A DNA stretch of 64,000 nucleotides. It comes from Macrotrachela quadricornifera (taxonomy: Eukaryota > Rotifera > Eurotatoria > Philodinida > Philodinidae). The position numbers and the translations under genes are program-made. Under the pieces are notes generated by a model. The model did no database searches and was not told the origin of the DNA. It saw nothing but the letters and a program-made list of their open reading frames with translations. Of the stretch, positions 25,001 through 36,354 are shown one piece after another. The stretch spans positions 35,524 through 99,523 of the forward strand of contig JAJEKB010000411.1 of NCBI GenBank assembly GCA_022393335.1, read 5' to 3'. Within the stretch, counting starts at the first letter, position 1. The number at the start of each line of letters is the position of its first letter.

Positions 25001-28000
25001 TGTTCAACTTAAATGACAGCTCTAACTTCTAAACTAACAAATTTAAGATATTATGTACCTATAGCTTATCTAAAGCAAGTTACTTAAATTTTACTAATAT
25101 GTTTTCTAATAATGTAATCACGTCTTTTTTTTCCTCCGGTAATTTTATATGATCAACATAATCACTTTAGCATTATAATTGAACTCAATAATAAGACTTT
25201 TCCAAAAACGCTTATCATTTCTCGACTATTTATTCTATTTTTTTTTAATTAAAAATTACAACATCTTGTATATCTTTCTATTTAATCCTTTTAAAATATC
25301 GATTAGTTTAATCATAGAAATATTATGTCAAACATCTTTACATCTCTTTTTTTTAAAATTCATCATAAGAATATTTTTTATGAAATTTCTGTGGAGAATT
25401 CGATAGTAGAGATAAAATGAAATTTATTATCTTTTTTTTAATTACCATAGCAAATCCAACATCAGCACGTTTTAGTGCTGGACCATCATTTGTTCCATCA
25501 CCAGTAACAGCAACGACTTCTCGGTGTTGGGTTGCTTGACTTTCTATAATGCCATTTACTAGAATGTATTTATCTTTTGGTGATGAACGTGCTAAAACAC
25601 GTAATTTTGGCCAAATTTCATCAATCTTCTTTTGTGACAACTATATAAAATAGAAACAAAAAAAAAAAGAAAATCTCATAAAATTTTCTTATTCTTTTCT
25701 GACTTTTCCTGATGAATCACGAATAGCTTTATTAAATTCTTTTCCTTCTAATATAAGAGAATCATCTCCTGATTTAATTATACCACATTTTTTTGCAATA
25801 GAAGTAGCTGTTGTTTTATTATCACCTGTTACCATTCGAACAACAACACCTGCTTTTCCACATTGTTCAATAGCTTTAGCTACCTAATTAAATTGTTTCA
25901 TATATTTAAAAAAGAAATTATTAATATAATTAAATAAATTTACTTCATCACGAATAGGATCTTCAATTCCAACAATAGCAATACATGTTAAATCTTTTAT
26001 TATTTTATCTTCATCATCCCAATTTTGTTCTTTTTTACCAAGATCTTTATAAGCAATACAAATTGTTCTTAAACCATTACTAGCCATTTTTTCAATAATA
26101 TCATGTATTATTTGATTTTTTTCATCTTCACCTATATCTTTTGCTTCATTATCTTCACCAATAATTGAGGTACATCTTTAAGTCAAAAAAAAACAAACTT
26201 ATTTTTTTGATTAATTTTCTTTTTTACCTTGCGAGAACCATTTCTGGTGCACCTTTTGTATAAAGTCGATAACCTTTATCACGTTCAATTATTGTACTCA
26301 TCATTTTACGTGCAGAATTAAATGTATATACTTTAACTAAATTATCTTCAGGAATTTCTTCGCGAACTTCATCATATGATCCACCCCATTTAAGTATTAA
26401 ATCAAGTAGAGAACATTCAGTTTTATTACCTATTTGTTTTGGTAAACCACTGTCATCTTTTGATTTCTAAAAACAATATTTAATAATTTATTTTTGAAAA
26501 GAATTTATTTTTAACCTCAATTTTTGATGTGTAATTTGTATTAACAGTAATTGCTTCAAAAAGAAGTGATAAAACATCTTTATCAATTTCTTCTTTTTTT
26601 GGTACTTTTTCATGATATTTTTCTTAGACAAAAAAAAAAAATATATATATATATCGATAAATAATAGGAAATTAAAAAATTTAAAAAGAAACGGACTCAA
26701 TCAATATGAAATAGACTATAACCACAAATACTGACCTACCAGTAATATAACATTGTACAACTGTCATTCGATTAGTTGTTAATGTTCCTGTTTTATCTGA
26801 ACATATTGTTGTTGCATTACCCATTGTTTCACAAGCATATAAATGTCGAACAAGATTATTATCTGTCATCATTTTCTATTTAAGACAAAATAAAATAATA
26901 ATCAAGTATGATAATTTCACTTATGTTTTATACTAACTCGAACAGCAAAGGCAAGAGCGAGTGTAACAGCCAGTGGTAAACCTATGTATAAAAATCTAAT
27001 GCATATATATATATATATTAAATAAATAAATAAAACCTTCTGGTACTGAGACAACAACAACGGTAATAGCTTGAATTAGAAATGAAATGAAATAACTAAC
27101 ATCACTTGCTTGTGCTTTCTTTTTTTTAATAACATAATTTGTTATACAGAAACGAATAATTAAACAAATTAATGTTAAAGCAGCAGCAGCCATACCAATA
27201 TAACCAATCANNNNNNNNNNTTTTTTTTGTTTTCTTCTTTTGTTCATCATCGCTACTTTCATTTGAACTGGATTTCTTCTTTTTTTTTTCATCAATAGTT
27301 TGAATTTTTGTAGATTTTTTTTTTGGTTCTTCAGTTTTCTTCGACTTCTTCTTGTCTTGTTCATCATCATCGGATTCTTCCTTTTGTTGCTCATCATCAG
27401 TTTGAGTTTTTGTAGATTTCAATTTTGCTTCTTTGAGTTTTTTTGATTTCTTGTCTTGTTCATCATCACTGGATTCTTTCTTTGGTTTTTCATCAGTAGT
27501 TCGAATTTTTGTAGATTTCTTCTTCTGTTCTTCGATTTTTTTTGGTTTGTCTTCTTGTTCATCATTGCTACTTTCATTTGAACTAGATTTCTTCTTTTGT
27601 TTTTCATCAATAGTTCGAATTTTTGTAGATTTCTTTTTCTGTTCTTCAGCTTTTTTTGGTTTATCGTCTTGTTCATCATCGCTGCTTTCTTCTGAACTAG
27701 ATTTCTTCTTTTGTTTTTCATCAGTAAATCGAGTTTTTGTAGATTTCTTCTTTTGTTCATCATTTTGATTTTCGCTTTTTTTCGATTTCTTTTCAATTTC
27801 ATTAATACTACTTTCACTGGAACTAGACTTTTTCTTTTGTTTGTTATCATTATTTTCTTTTTTTGTTAATTTAATTTCTTGTTCATCATCATTTGCTTGT
27901 TTCAATGGTGGTAATTTATGAACACGTGGATGTTTTGATGATGCTTGTTTAGTTTCATTTTCTATATGTATAGATTGATTATTATACTCTTTTTCATCAG

Positions 28001-29938
28001 GTTTTGATGTATCAGGAGAAACTTTTGTTGATGATAATGGTTTATGTTTTTTTTCTTTTTTCTTATCATCTTTATCATTTTCCTGTTTGTCTTGTTTTTT
28101 ATCTTTTTTCTTCTCTTTTGAATCCTCTTCATCATTAGATAGATCCATAAGTCTGCCAAAGCAAGAATTAACACCAACGGCAATAACAATCATTCGACCA
28201 CTACCTTCCATAACTTGTGTATGAGAAAATAGTCCAACATCTTCTTTTTTACTTTTTTTTATTAAATCTGTTTCTCCTATAAAAAGAAAATATTTTTAAA
28301 TATTTAAATAATAAATTAAAATAAAATTATAAACCTGTTATAGAAGATTCATCGATTTGTAGATCACTTGCTTGAACAATTAAACCATCAGCTTGCAAAA
28401 CATCACCTAAAAATCGAGTTTTTTTTTTATAATAAAAAATATAAATTAATAATCTATCATTTTTTTACCATATTTAATAAAACATAGATCGCCAACAACA
28501 AGTTCTGCAATAGGAATTTGTTGTACATGACCATCCCGTATAACTGATACTCGTTGATCTTTATCAATTTTATTTTCTAAACCACGAAATTGACGTTCTT
28601 TTCGCCAGTCATTAAGTGCAGTAACAAATACAACAACAAGAACAGCGACAAGAATAGCGACACCTTCAATCCATTCAAGATTTGCTACAATAAAATTATA
28701 TATATAGATATGATAAGACTTCTATAAAGTAATTTGTTATATCATCTATACATAAAATAAATTCAATGACATTATTCAAGTTCTTTTAACCTCAGCAACA
28801 AGACAACGAATCAGTCCATAAATATATTTCTATATGAAAACTTAAAACATTTTCACTCAAATCAACATCTGTTTTAATGTTTTTTTTGTAATAGTTTTAT
28901 CAAGAAAAAAAGAAAAAAGAACAAAAAGAAACAGTCAAATTGATTTTCATCATCCGGTTTTAATTTACTAATAAATTATTTTATATATAGATTTATATAT
29001 ATCAATATATAATCCTTGTTAAGTAAAATTATCTTTTTTTTTTTTTCTATGTAAAGTTTAGTTAAGAACAAAAACATGGCTTCATTATAATCTTTGACGT
29101 AAATAGTGATTTTTTTTCTTCTGTAGTCAATGACATCGGTTTTGTTAGTATTTCTTTTTTTGAATGCAAACACATATTTACGTGAGTAATAAGACATGAC
29201 GTCTCTACATAATTCGTTTTTTATTAGTGTAGTGTAAAAATTATCAATTAGCTATCTTTCCAAATGTTTTAACGTCAATCTTATATAAAAAAAAATAGGC
29301 ATTGTGCACATATATATATATATGGAGGACATCTTTTAGATTATGATAATGTAAGAAAAGAAAGACACGCAGCGAAAGAATTGAAGCTATCAATTAAATA
29401 ATAGCATCATTCACTATGATTAATACAAATCCTTCTTTTGATAGACGAAGAAATCAATCAAAATAATATTCCATTATTCATCTATTTAGATATAAATGAT
29501 ATAATATTATAATATATTATACTCACGTTCATCATTTTCAGCTCCTTCTTCCTGAGGTGCTTTGTAAAATGAGAGACCAATAGAAACAACAGCACATACT
29601 AATAAAATAATTAATAACATATCATGCAATGCTTCCCAACATAATCTTATAAATGATTTTAATGGTTTAGGTGGTATTTCATTTCTTCCATAAGCTGTAC
29701 GACGTTGTTCAAGATCTTGTTCATTATTTGAATCTAGACCTTTATTTCCATCAACTTTTAATTTTTCTAATATACCTTTAACACCATTATATTCAGATGA
29801 TTCAAGTTTTTCCATTAAATCTTGTCCTCGTTCATTTGTAAGTTCAGTAAGTTGATCAAGTGTTATATCAAACATAGAGGAATCACCACCACCTGCAACA
29901 GCATCTCTAGCTGCCGATTTATTTTTAAAAAACGGCAT
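22056..29938 (-). CDS. ATP2B: Plasma-membrane Ca2+-transporting ATPase (PMCA) with expanded charged loop
   Basis: Seventeen exons join in phase (first 29527-29938, then 28469-28684, 28335-28406, 27037-28276 with a gap, 26938-26981, 26740-26875, 26516-26622, 26228-26466, 25944-26175, 25704-25883, 25446-25640, 23301-23492, 22799-23239, 22606-22713, 22219-22536, 22056-22166). The listed 27037-28276 block counts as two because the 10-N gap may hide an intron. It is a P2B-type pump that exports cytosolic Ca2+. Visible signatures are DESSITGET in the A domain, [17 protein letters not shown] with the phosphorylated Asp, YTKGAPEMV in the nucleotide site, [18 protein letters not shown] in the hinge, and [20 protein letters not shown] in TM6. 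A C-terminal basic segment ([14 protein letters not shown], then [10 protein letters not shown]) resembles the calmodulin-binding region. About 1,410 residues are visible against about 1,200 usual; the excess is the Lys/Ser/Glu/Asp repeat in the A-domain to TM3 loop. The ATG at 29938 directly follows a good splice acceptor. Confidence 0.96.
22746..22769. repeat. (TTA)n microsatellite in a PMCA intron
   Basis: Eight or so perfect TTA/ATT triplets inside the intron between the PMCA exons 22799-23239 and 22606-22713. Confidence 0.8.
23621..23887. mobile_element. Non-autonomous piggyBac-like element (MITE)
   Basis: TTAA stands at both ends (23621-23624 and 23884-23887), as expected of a piggyBac target duplication. 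The terminal inverted repeats are CACACTCAACCCGAT on the left and CACATTCGACCCGAT on the right read in reverse, two mismatches in 15. The interior is about 260 bases and has no transposase. A GC-rich palindrome CCACCGGTGG lies just inside the left end. An 89-codon plus-strand open frame crosses it but shows no domain. Part of its interior (about 23744-23860) matches a stretch of the element at 35200-36352. Family assignment rests on TTAA and the inverted ends only. Confidence 0.65.
24314..24473. mobile_element. Small inverted-repeat element
   Basis: Left end TGTTGAGTTCAACACTTATT continues as TTC. The right end read in reverse is the same over about 22 bases with three mismatches. The terminal 14 bases are themselves nearly palindromic. 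The interior is about 115 bases and non-coding. It looks like a miniature element or its relic inside the same PMCA intron; a clear target duplication is not visible. Confidence 0.4.
27211..27220. other. Assembly gap (10 N) inside the PMCA repeat loop
   Basis: The gap interrupts the exon coding the charged repeat, directly before TM3. The reading phase on both sides is the same, so the true missing length must be a multiple of three (or hide an intron); ten N is a placeholder. The conserved segment normally preceding TM3 is missing here and probably lies in the gap. Confidence 0.95.
27221..27850 (-). repeat. Coding tandem repeat in PMCA (Lys/Ser/Asp/Glu-rich)
   Basis: At least five units beginning KKKSTK or KLKSTK recur with starts near 27739, 27625, 27511, 27412 and 27310 on the plus-strand scale, giving periods of 114, 114, 99 and 102 bases (38, 38, 33 and 34 residues). 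Each unit has a basic KKKSTK-T-DE half and an acidic SSDDEQ half. The frame is intact through all units. The tract runs into the N gap, so the copy number is a minimum. Confidence 0.9.
28685..29526 (-). other. First coding intron of PMCA (842 bases)
   Basis: Splits the pump after the segment following TM1. It contains a short (AT)n run (about 29310-29325) and nothing coding that I can support. Confidence 0.7.
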
Positions 29939-29999
29939 CTTAATAAAGAAATAAATGACAAATTTACATTTGTTATACAATAAAAACAATCACATGAAA

Positions 30000-32900
30000 C
30001 TTATTGAAAAGAAGAGAATTTTTATTATTTATTTATTTATTTCTTCTTTTTTTTTGTAAAGAAAATGAGAAAGGAAAAAAAATGAAAATGGTGAATAAAA
30101 TTTGTTTTTTTATCATTAATTTTAAACTTAAAAGTTTTTTCTATTTCATTTATTTAAAAAGAAAAAAAGCCTTCGTAAGAAACAAAGATTATAGTTATTA
30201 TTTGCTTAGATTACAAATCTCCTCTTCTAGTTGCCCTTTCTTCTTTTTCGAACTCATAGGAAGTATCACGTGTCCAATTCGTCTTTAATCAACATCTTCA
30301 ACTTTCTTTTTCGTTTTTTTCTTTCTCCTTTTTTACTTTTCTTGTGACAACGGATCAACTTACCGTATTAGTTGTTTAACCAAGAATGAACATGAAAAAA
30401 AAGGTTCACATTAAATACAAAAATGTAAACATCACTTTAATTTTGTTGTAGTAACTATATTTACTTTAAGTATATGTTAACGTTACTATTGAACGACAGT
30501 AAAAAATAAGTTAGAATACTATTTCAAACTAACTAGACGGTAAATGAAAAAATGTCTGTTTCTTCTAACGTTGTGAAGTAGTAGCATAAAAAAGTTTTTT
30601 TTTCTTTTCTTTCTTTGTTCTGTCTTTAGGTTGATTATCGAGAGAAGTATTGAGGAGAATAATGTATTAAAAAGGGGACAAAAGAACAGTAAAATGTAAT
30701 ACATATACCAAATCTACAAGAAAAAATAATTTTAATACAAATTTTTATTGTTAAATAATTTAGTAATTATAAGATGAATCTTGGCATGTTAATTATTTTC
30801 TTATTTGTTATCAATATTTCTATGTGTTTTATGGAAATTCTCACCGATGAACAAGATATTTTGTTATTATTGATGATGAGCCAAATGTAGGACGCAAGAT
30901 AGTATAGGTTAATATCATTGCTCTCATTTTTTTTGTCTTCCTCTGCTTGACCGTTTCTTATCTATCAGACATATTCGTTCTTAGCAATAATATTCTTATT
31001 TCTCAGATTATATCTATATGCAGACATGAATGTTATAGCATGGTGATCGTGATATTTATTATTATTTTACTGTCGTCGTTCATATAGATCTGTCAATCAT
31101 TATCATTTTTTTTTTGATCGTTATACCTCACAGCAGTATTCAGACAAGTCATTTGTTTTTGATTGTTAATATATCTCAAAAGATTGAAATAAACTGTTGA
31201 TAATTTAAATTACCTTTGCTTTTGGTTGTTTAACTTTAGCTTTTGGTGGTGAATCTATTAAAGGCATTTCTGCTTGTTTTTCGTCTTCGTTGTCGTCTTC
31301 ACGGGAATGATGTGATGTCGATGAAGAATTATGTCTCTTCTTCGAATCTTTATTTGCTTGATCTTTTTCTTTAGTCGGTTCCGCCCTTTAAATAAAAAAA
31401 GAAAGTTTAATAAACATGTTTTTTTTTTCTTAAAAATTTCAAATATATTATCAAATATTTTACTTGTTGTTTGGTAGTCATTAAATAAAGTGCAAATTTA
31501 TTAAACTGTAACTTGGATACATTCTGTTGATTCATTGTTAAAAGCTAATACTTAATTTACTTAGTGTAACGATATATATATTCGTTACGGTATACTGCTT
31601 CTATTCATTTATGTGCGATGACCGATGATCATATTCCTTCGTATGTACAATTCGCGTATAATAATAGATAAGGGATAGTTATAAGAGGTTAAATGACTCA
31701 GGGCATCATCATACTAAAAGGGATAAATAGTTATTCTCTCTCTCAACTAAGTAGAATTAATTATTTAAAATATTTTTTTAAGTTAAAAATAAATATTAAC
31801 TTGAAAAAGTATAAAAATAAACATTGATCAACAGTTTGAAGTCATTTAAATAAAAGAAAAAAGAACATCGATGAAAATGTTTAATAATATAAAATTTCTT
31901 TTTCTATAGTTATATAAAATAAATAATATTTCATAAAAAATTTCATTACACTTATTCAAATAAATAAATATAAATAGGTGTCAATTGTCAAGGTAAGTAA
32001 GCTGTATAAATAAAATTTGATAAATGATATAAAATATATAATTCGAGGATGCAAATAACTTTATGTATCTGTAATTTAATACTCGTTCTTTTTTTTTTTG
32101 TATTTCGAAATGAATTATAATTACTTTGAAGAAAATGAGATCATATAAAATTATAGTTTATTATGTTAATAAAAAGATATCAAATTAATTTAACATTGAA
32201 TTTAAGAATATGAATATATATCGTTTAATCTGATAATGAAAAACTATTTTTTTGACTTGATTTAATCTGTTCTTTTTTTTTATTGATTTCGTTGGAATAA
32301 TGAACATATTATATGTATAAATTTTGTATTATTTTTTTATCTTGTTTATAGTTTAATATATAATATCTGCTTTACTGTAGTTCTTTGATCTCAAATTCAG
32401 ATTGGAGATTAATTTGTTCAGTCACTTCTTCTAAATCTATTTTTTATTAGTTTAACATCATACTTTGATGTTTTCTAGAAGACATTACAGGCTGTATAAT
32501 GATATATTATAAGTAATAGAATAATGAAATTATATTTATAAAAAAAAAGATTGAAAGAAAATATATACCCAAAAAAAGTGCAATATTAGCTTTTTAATTT
32601 TTCAAACCTGATATGTTTCACATAGATAATAGCTGAATTATATAGAAAATTATCATCTCTAATGTCTCTCAAACATTTTAACAGACAAGTTCAAAAGTCC
32701 TACTCCAGCTATTTATACTTAATGAAAGATATTCATTATTATCATCTGCATTTATATTTAACATCATTATTACTATCATTATCTCCTTCTTTTTCGGCAA
32801 TCTCTTTGTAAATCTTTCACTCTTTCTATTAATTTACAGATTCTTAACAAAAGATCATCATTATTAAGCACATTGCTAGTATTTATAAGCAGTAGCATCG

Positions 32901-35199
32901 TTTTTTGCTTACAATCAGTATCGAAACGAAAGCTACTATTAATCACTGTCACTATTTTTGTAAGAATCAGTGTTCATTTCTTTTATAGCTAAGCAAATAA
33001 GAACAATTCTATAAATCGTTATTGTCAAATAATAACTGCGATATGTAACTATGCATTAGGTCTATAAAACTATAATACATGCATAATAATGCGATAAACA
33101 AAAGTCAAGATATGACAAGAGAAACTCTAGAAAAAGTGAATAGTTATGTATATTTAATCGGAGTTATAAATTCTTGAGATAGTGTTAATTGAAGTGAGAT
33201 ATGGCCTCTATTCGATCATAATCATAATAGGTAATAAATATCTTGTGTTGCATACAATAAATACAAAAGATTAAAAAAATATCAAAACGTGAAAAAAATT
33301 TAAATTTTAAATTAAAAGACTATACAGAACCATGTTTTTTTTCTATAATTGTAATAATAAGAAAAGAAAATTTTGCTCAAGATCAGGAAATGCATCACTT
33401 CCTTTTTTTTTCATTTTAAATTCATCAGATTTCTATTTTTTAGTTAATTTTAGTTATATAGAAGGTTGAAAAAGTCGAACATATAAGGCAATAACAAATT
33501 TTCGTAGACTCTAGAGATTTCTTATGTATAATATTAAAGATATTATTAAGTTCATCATAAACAAAAATTTCTTCGCAGACTAATTGAAGAAAACCTTTAG
33601 ATAAAAAACTATGAAAATAAAAGGTTCTAACATCTGGAAGCCTTTTAAATTTATTTCTCTATTTACTTACACTGCTTGATCTATACTTCTATTGGGTGGA
33701 AATAAGAGATTCCTATAGATTAATAGTGACGATTAGTTTTACTTATAAACTGTTTAATTAATTAGTAGAAATTTTGGAAATGAAACCTTGAATTTTATTT
33801 TATTTTTGAGATTAGTATCTGTTTTGTTGATAATCATAGTATATATAACGAAAGCGTTTGTAAGAGTTATCTGATAAAATGATAAACAGTTTCATTATAT
33901 ACTTTTTGACTTTTATATAAGAATGTATATAATAATTAAGAAAATTTTATAGACAATGAAATCGTTCGGGTTGTGATTTAGAGATTCTATCTTGTATATT
34001 AAACTCTTCCCTCCTTTTTAGAATAAAAATTTATCCTAATTAGAACACCACCCACAAGAAAAATTTCAAAAGGCGCAGTAGACGGCCAAGAAATTGCAAA
34101 AAGTATTTTTCGGAAATTCGATGCATTTTTTTTCGAGTTTTATCGTCTAGAAATCCAATTTTTAGGGTAAAAAGTCGTTTTTTTGTAGTAAAACTTACTA
34201 TTTTTTCTAATATAAAAGTACGTTTTCCTGTAAAAATCCTAATTTTCTGCCTCTTGTGAGAAAAAACTTGAAGTATCCGTTTCTATTTTAATTCGTTGAT
34301 ATCTCATTCAATAAAAGTTTACTAAATTAGAAAAAAACGAGAAAGTGTTCAGACTCATAGTTCTTCTTTCAGAGTTCTGCTTATTTTTCTACAGTAATAT
34401 CAGTAGTAGAACTATGAAATTTGCATCGCTAATAAATCTGCTAGTCTAAATATTGTTCTATAAATTTTCATTTTCTAGTTTCTTTTATCATTCTGTTAAA
34501 CGGCTTTTCTTTACCCGAGAAAAAAGTACTTTTAACTACTTCTTTGAGATCTCTTCTTTAACCAGTACCTGCTTTCATCCTATTAACATGTTTTCTTCTT
34601 GCTATATAACTATAGCTATTGAAGATTAAACACTTGAAGAAAGTTAACTAATTTACTAAATGCAGACACTATTTCCTCTAGTATCATGACAATGATAAGA
34701 GAGTAAGCATAGGAGGGAGAGTTTTGTATTACTATCTGATAATTGTTTTTCTCTCTTTTCTCTGAAGTTTTACATAGAAAAGATAAGCGATGATAAATCT
34801 TCCTAACGTGAGTAGATTACTAAGTAATTATTTATCTAAATTATGACTATCATATCACTATAGTGTAAGAAATGAAGATGTAGCTCGAAATTTATTTAAT
34901 AATATTGAACTCGTCTTTCGACGCACATATTAGAATTATGAAAATGAATATATGTTTTCGATGTAAAAATTAGTAAAAATTAACTAACAATAGAAAGTCA
35001 CCATAGAAGGAATGATATAAATTTCTATAATAAAAGCTCATGTTCTTTTGTTCTAAAAGCAAGTAGAGGGAGGGTTTAATTCGATATAGTATGAATTTAG
35101 TTAGAACAATGAATTACCAAAAAATAGTTATAAATAAATTCTATCTCTAAACAATAGATTTGAGCTTCCTTCATTGATTATATTTTTCATTTTATAGTA
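30000..35199. other. Long gene-poor region upstream of PMCA
   Basis: Apart from the candidate exon at 31214-31385, I see no gene. Sequence is AT-rich with many short homopolymer runs. A somewhat less AT-biased patch at about 34040-34260 shows no clear inverted ends. Confidence 0.5.
31214..31385 (-). CDS. Candidate upstream coding exon of PMCA
   Basis: A 172-base open block bounded by TTTAAAG on the 5' side and AAAG/GTAATT on the 3' side. It reads AEPTKEKDQANKDSKKR, then SSSTSHH, SREDDNEDEK and MPLIDSPPKAKVKQPKAK. It ends in phase 0, and the PMCA ATG exon begins in phase 0 immediately after an AG, so the two could splice to give an N-terminally extended pump. It needs an upstream exon ending in phase 2; a short ATG exon ending near 31509 would fit but is weak. 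Alternatively it belongs to a separate small gene. The charged, Ser-rich composition resembles that of the PMCA loop. Confidence 0.4.
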
Positions 35200-36352
35200 C
35201 ATGGAGCACTGGGAAAGTTTCTTCGCTTGGCTCTTCTAAAAGCCGCAGTTTGAGTTTAATTATTTTGTTATAATGCTTAGGTATATTTAGGATTATGTGC
35301 AAAGTTTCAAACTTCTAAGTCTTTTACTTCGCTGTGATCCGTCACTGCTTTTATGGTAGGTGCACGTATTCTGCTACTGGGTCACCTGTCATTAATAGAA
35401 GAACTTTACATTTCATTTTATGATTTCTAAATACGTTTTATTAAAATATCAAAATATACCAAAAGATGCAGCATGAAAAGCTCTACAAATTACAAAAGAC
35501 AGCTTATCTTACAGTTGCGTTTATATATTTTGAGAATCGACAAAATTCTGAAAGATCAAAGTTCGATGTTGCAAAAAGCTATTTTTTTTGTATGTGATCA
35601 ACGTGATTTTTTCTTGTTTATCACCTGATACGTTTTATTTTTAAAAAATGGAATACACCACAAGATGCAGCGCAAAAAACTTGTACGAGTTACAAAGAAC
35701 AGTTTATATTATACATGTAACTTTTGTTCTTAAGAAAAAACAAAATTGTGAGAGAAAAATTTTCTAGGATGCAAAAATTCTACACAAACGGAGACTTCCT
35801 TTTTTCGTATTCCATCATTTTGTCGCCCAATACGTTTTCTTTTAAAAAAAACAGAACATGACGAAAAATGCAGCGTGAAAAGCTCTCCAATTGGCAAATA
35901 ACAGTTTTACTTTAATTGTGTACTTTTTATTTTGAAAATAAAATCAAAATTCTCCGAAATATCTATCGCAGCGTCGATAATTAGTCACCCAGAATACTGT
36001 TTATTTTGAAAGAAAAAGCACACAATTAACATAAACTTCATATTGTAGATTGTAGAGCTTTTCATGCTGTATCTTCTGCTATATTTTGTTTTTATTTTCA
36101 TAAAATGTTTTTAAGAATCAAAATATGAAATTCAAAGTTCTGTCATTTGTTATAAGTCATCCGTTATGTAGCGTATAGAAAATGGCATGTTACTCAAGTC
36201 AAAGAAATAATAGATTACAGCAAAGTATAAGACTTAGAAGTCTGAAATTTTGCACATATTCCTAAATATGTCTTAGCATCATAACAAGATACTTGAATGC
36301 AAACTGAGGCTTTTAGAAAAACCGGGTGAAGAAACTTTTCTAGTGCCCTACG
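35200..36352. mobile_element. TA-flanked element with long terminal inverted repeats and internal tandem units
   Basis: The two ends are inverted copies over at least 140 bases (about 80% by eye): left CATGGAGCACTGGGAAAGTT, right in reverse CGTAGGGCACTAGAAAAGTT, both continuing through TTCTAAAAGCC and ACTTCTAAGTCTT. A TA dinucleotide borders both ends (35198-35199 and 36353-36354), as in Tc1/mariner-type insertion. Between the ends are about three head-to-tail units of roughly 200 bases, each with an ACGTTTT stretch and a GATGCAGC.TGAAAAGCTCT-like stretch (near 35465, 35664 and 35866). A final inverted copy starts near 36048. No transposase frame is present, so it is non-autonomous or decayed. 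Confidence 0.65.
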
Positions 36353-36354
36353 TA

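Larger units (their letters stand above)
23493..25445 (-). other. Unusually long PMCA intron
   Basis: This 1,953-base intron separates the VGFAM and GIQGTDV parts of the hinge, whereas most other introns of the gene are about 45-100 bases. It contains two inverted-repeat elements (23621-23887 and 24314-24473), which explain part of the extra length. No internal gene is supported. Confidence 0.8.

Noticed and set aside
27433..27768. Plus-strand Phe/Ser-rich ORF of 111 codons
   Set aside because: Antisense of the PMCA Lys/Ser repeat; repetitive because the real coding strand is.
34034..34260. Less AT-biased patch resembling a transposable element
   Set aside because: I could not find convincing inverted or direct ends, and resemblance to 51150-51270 is limited to short T/A-rich motifs.
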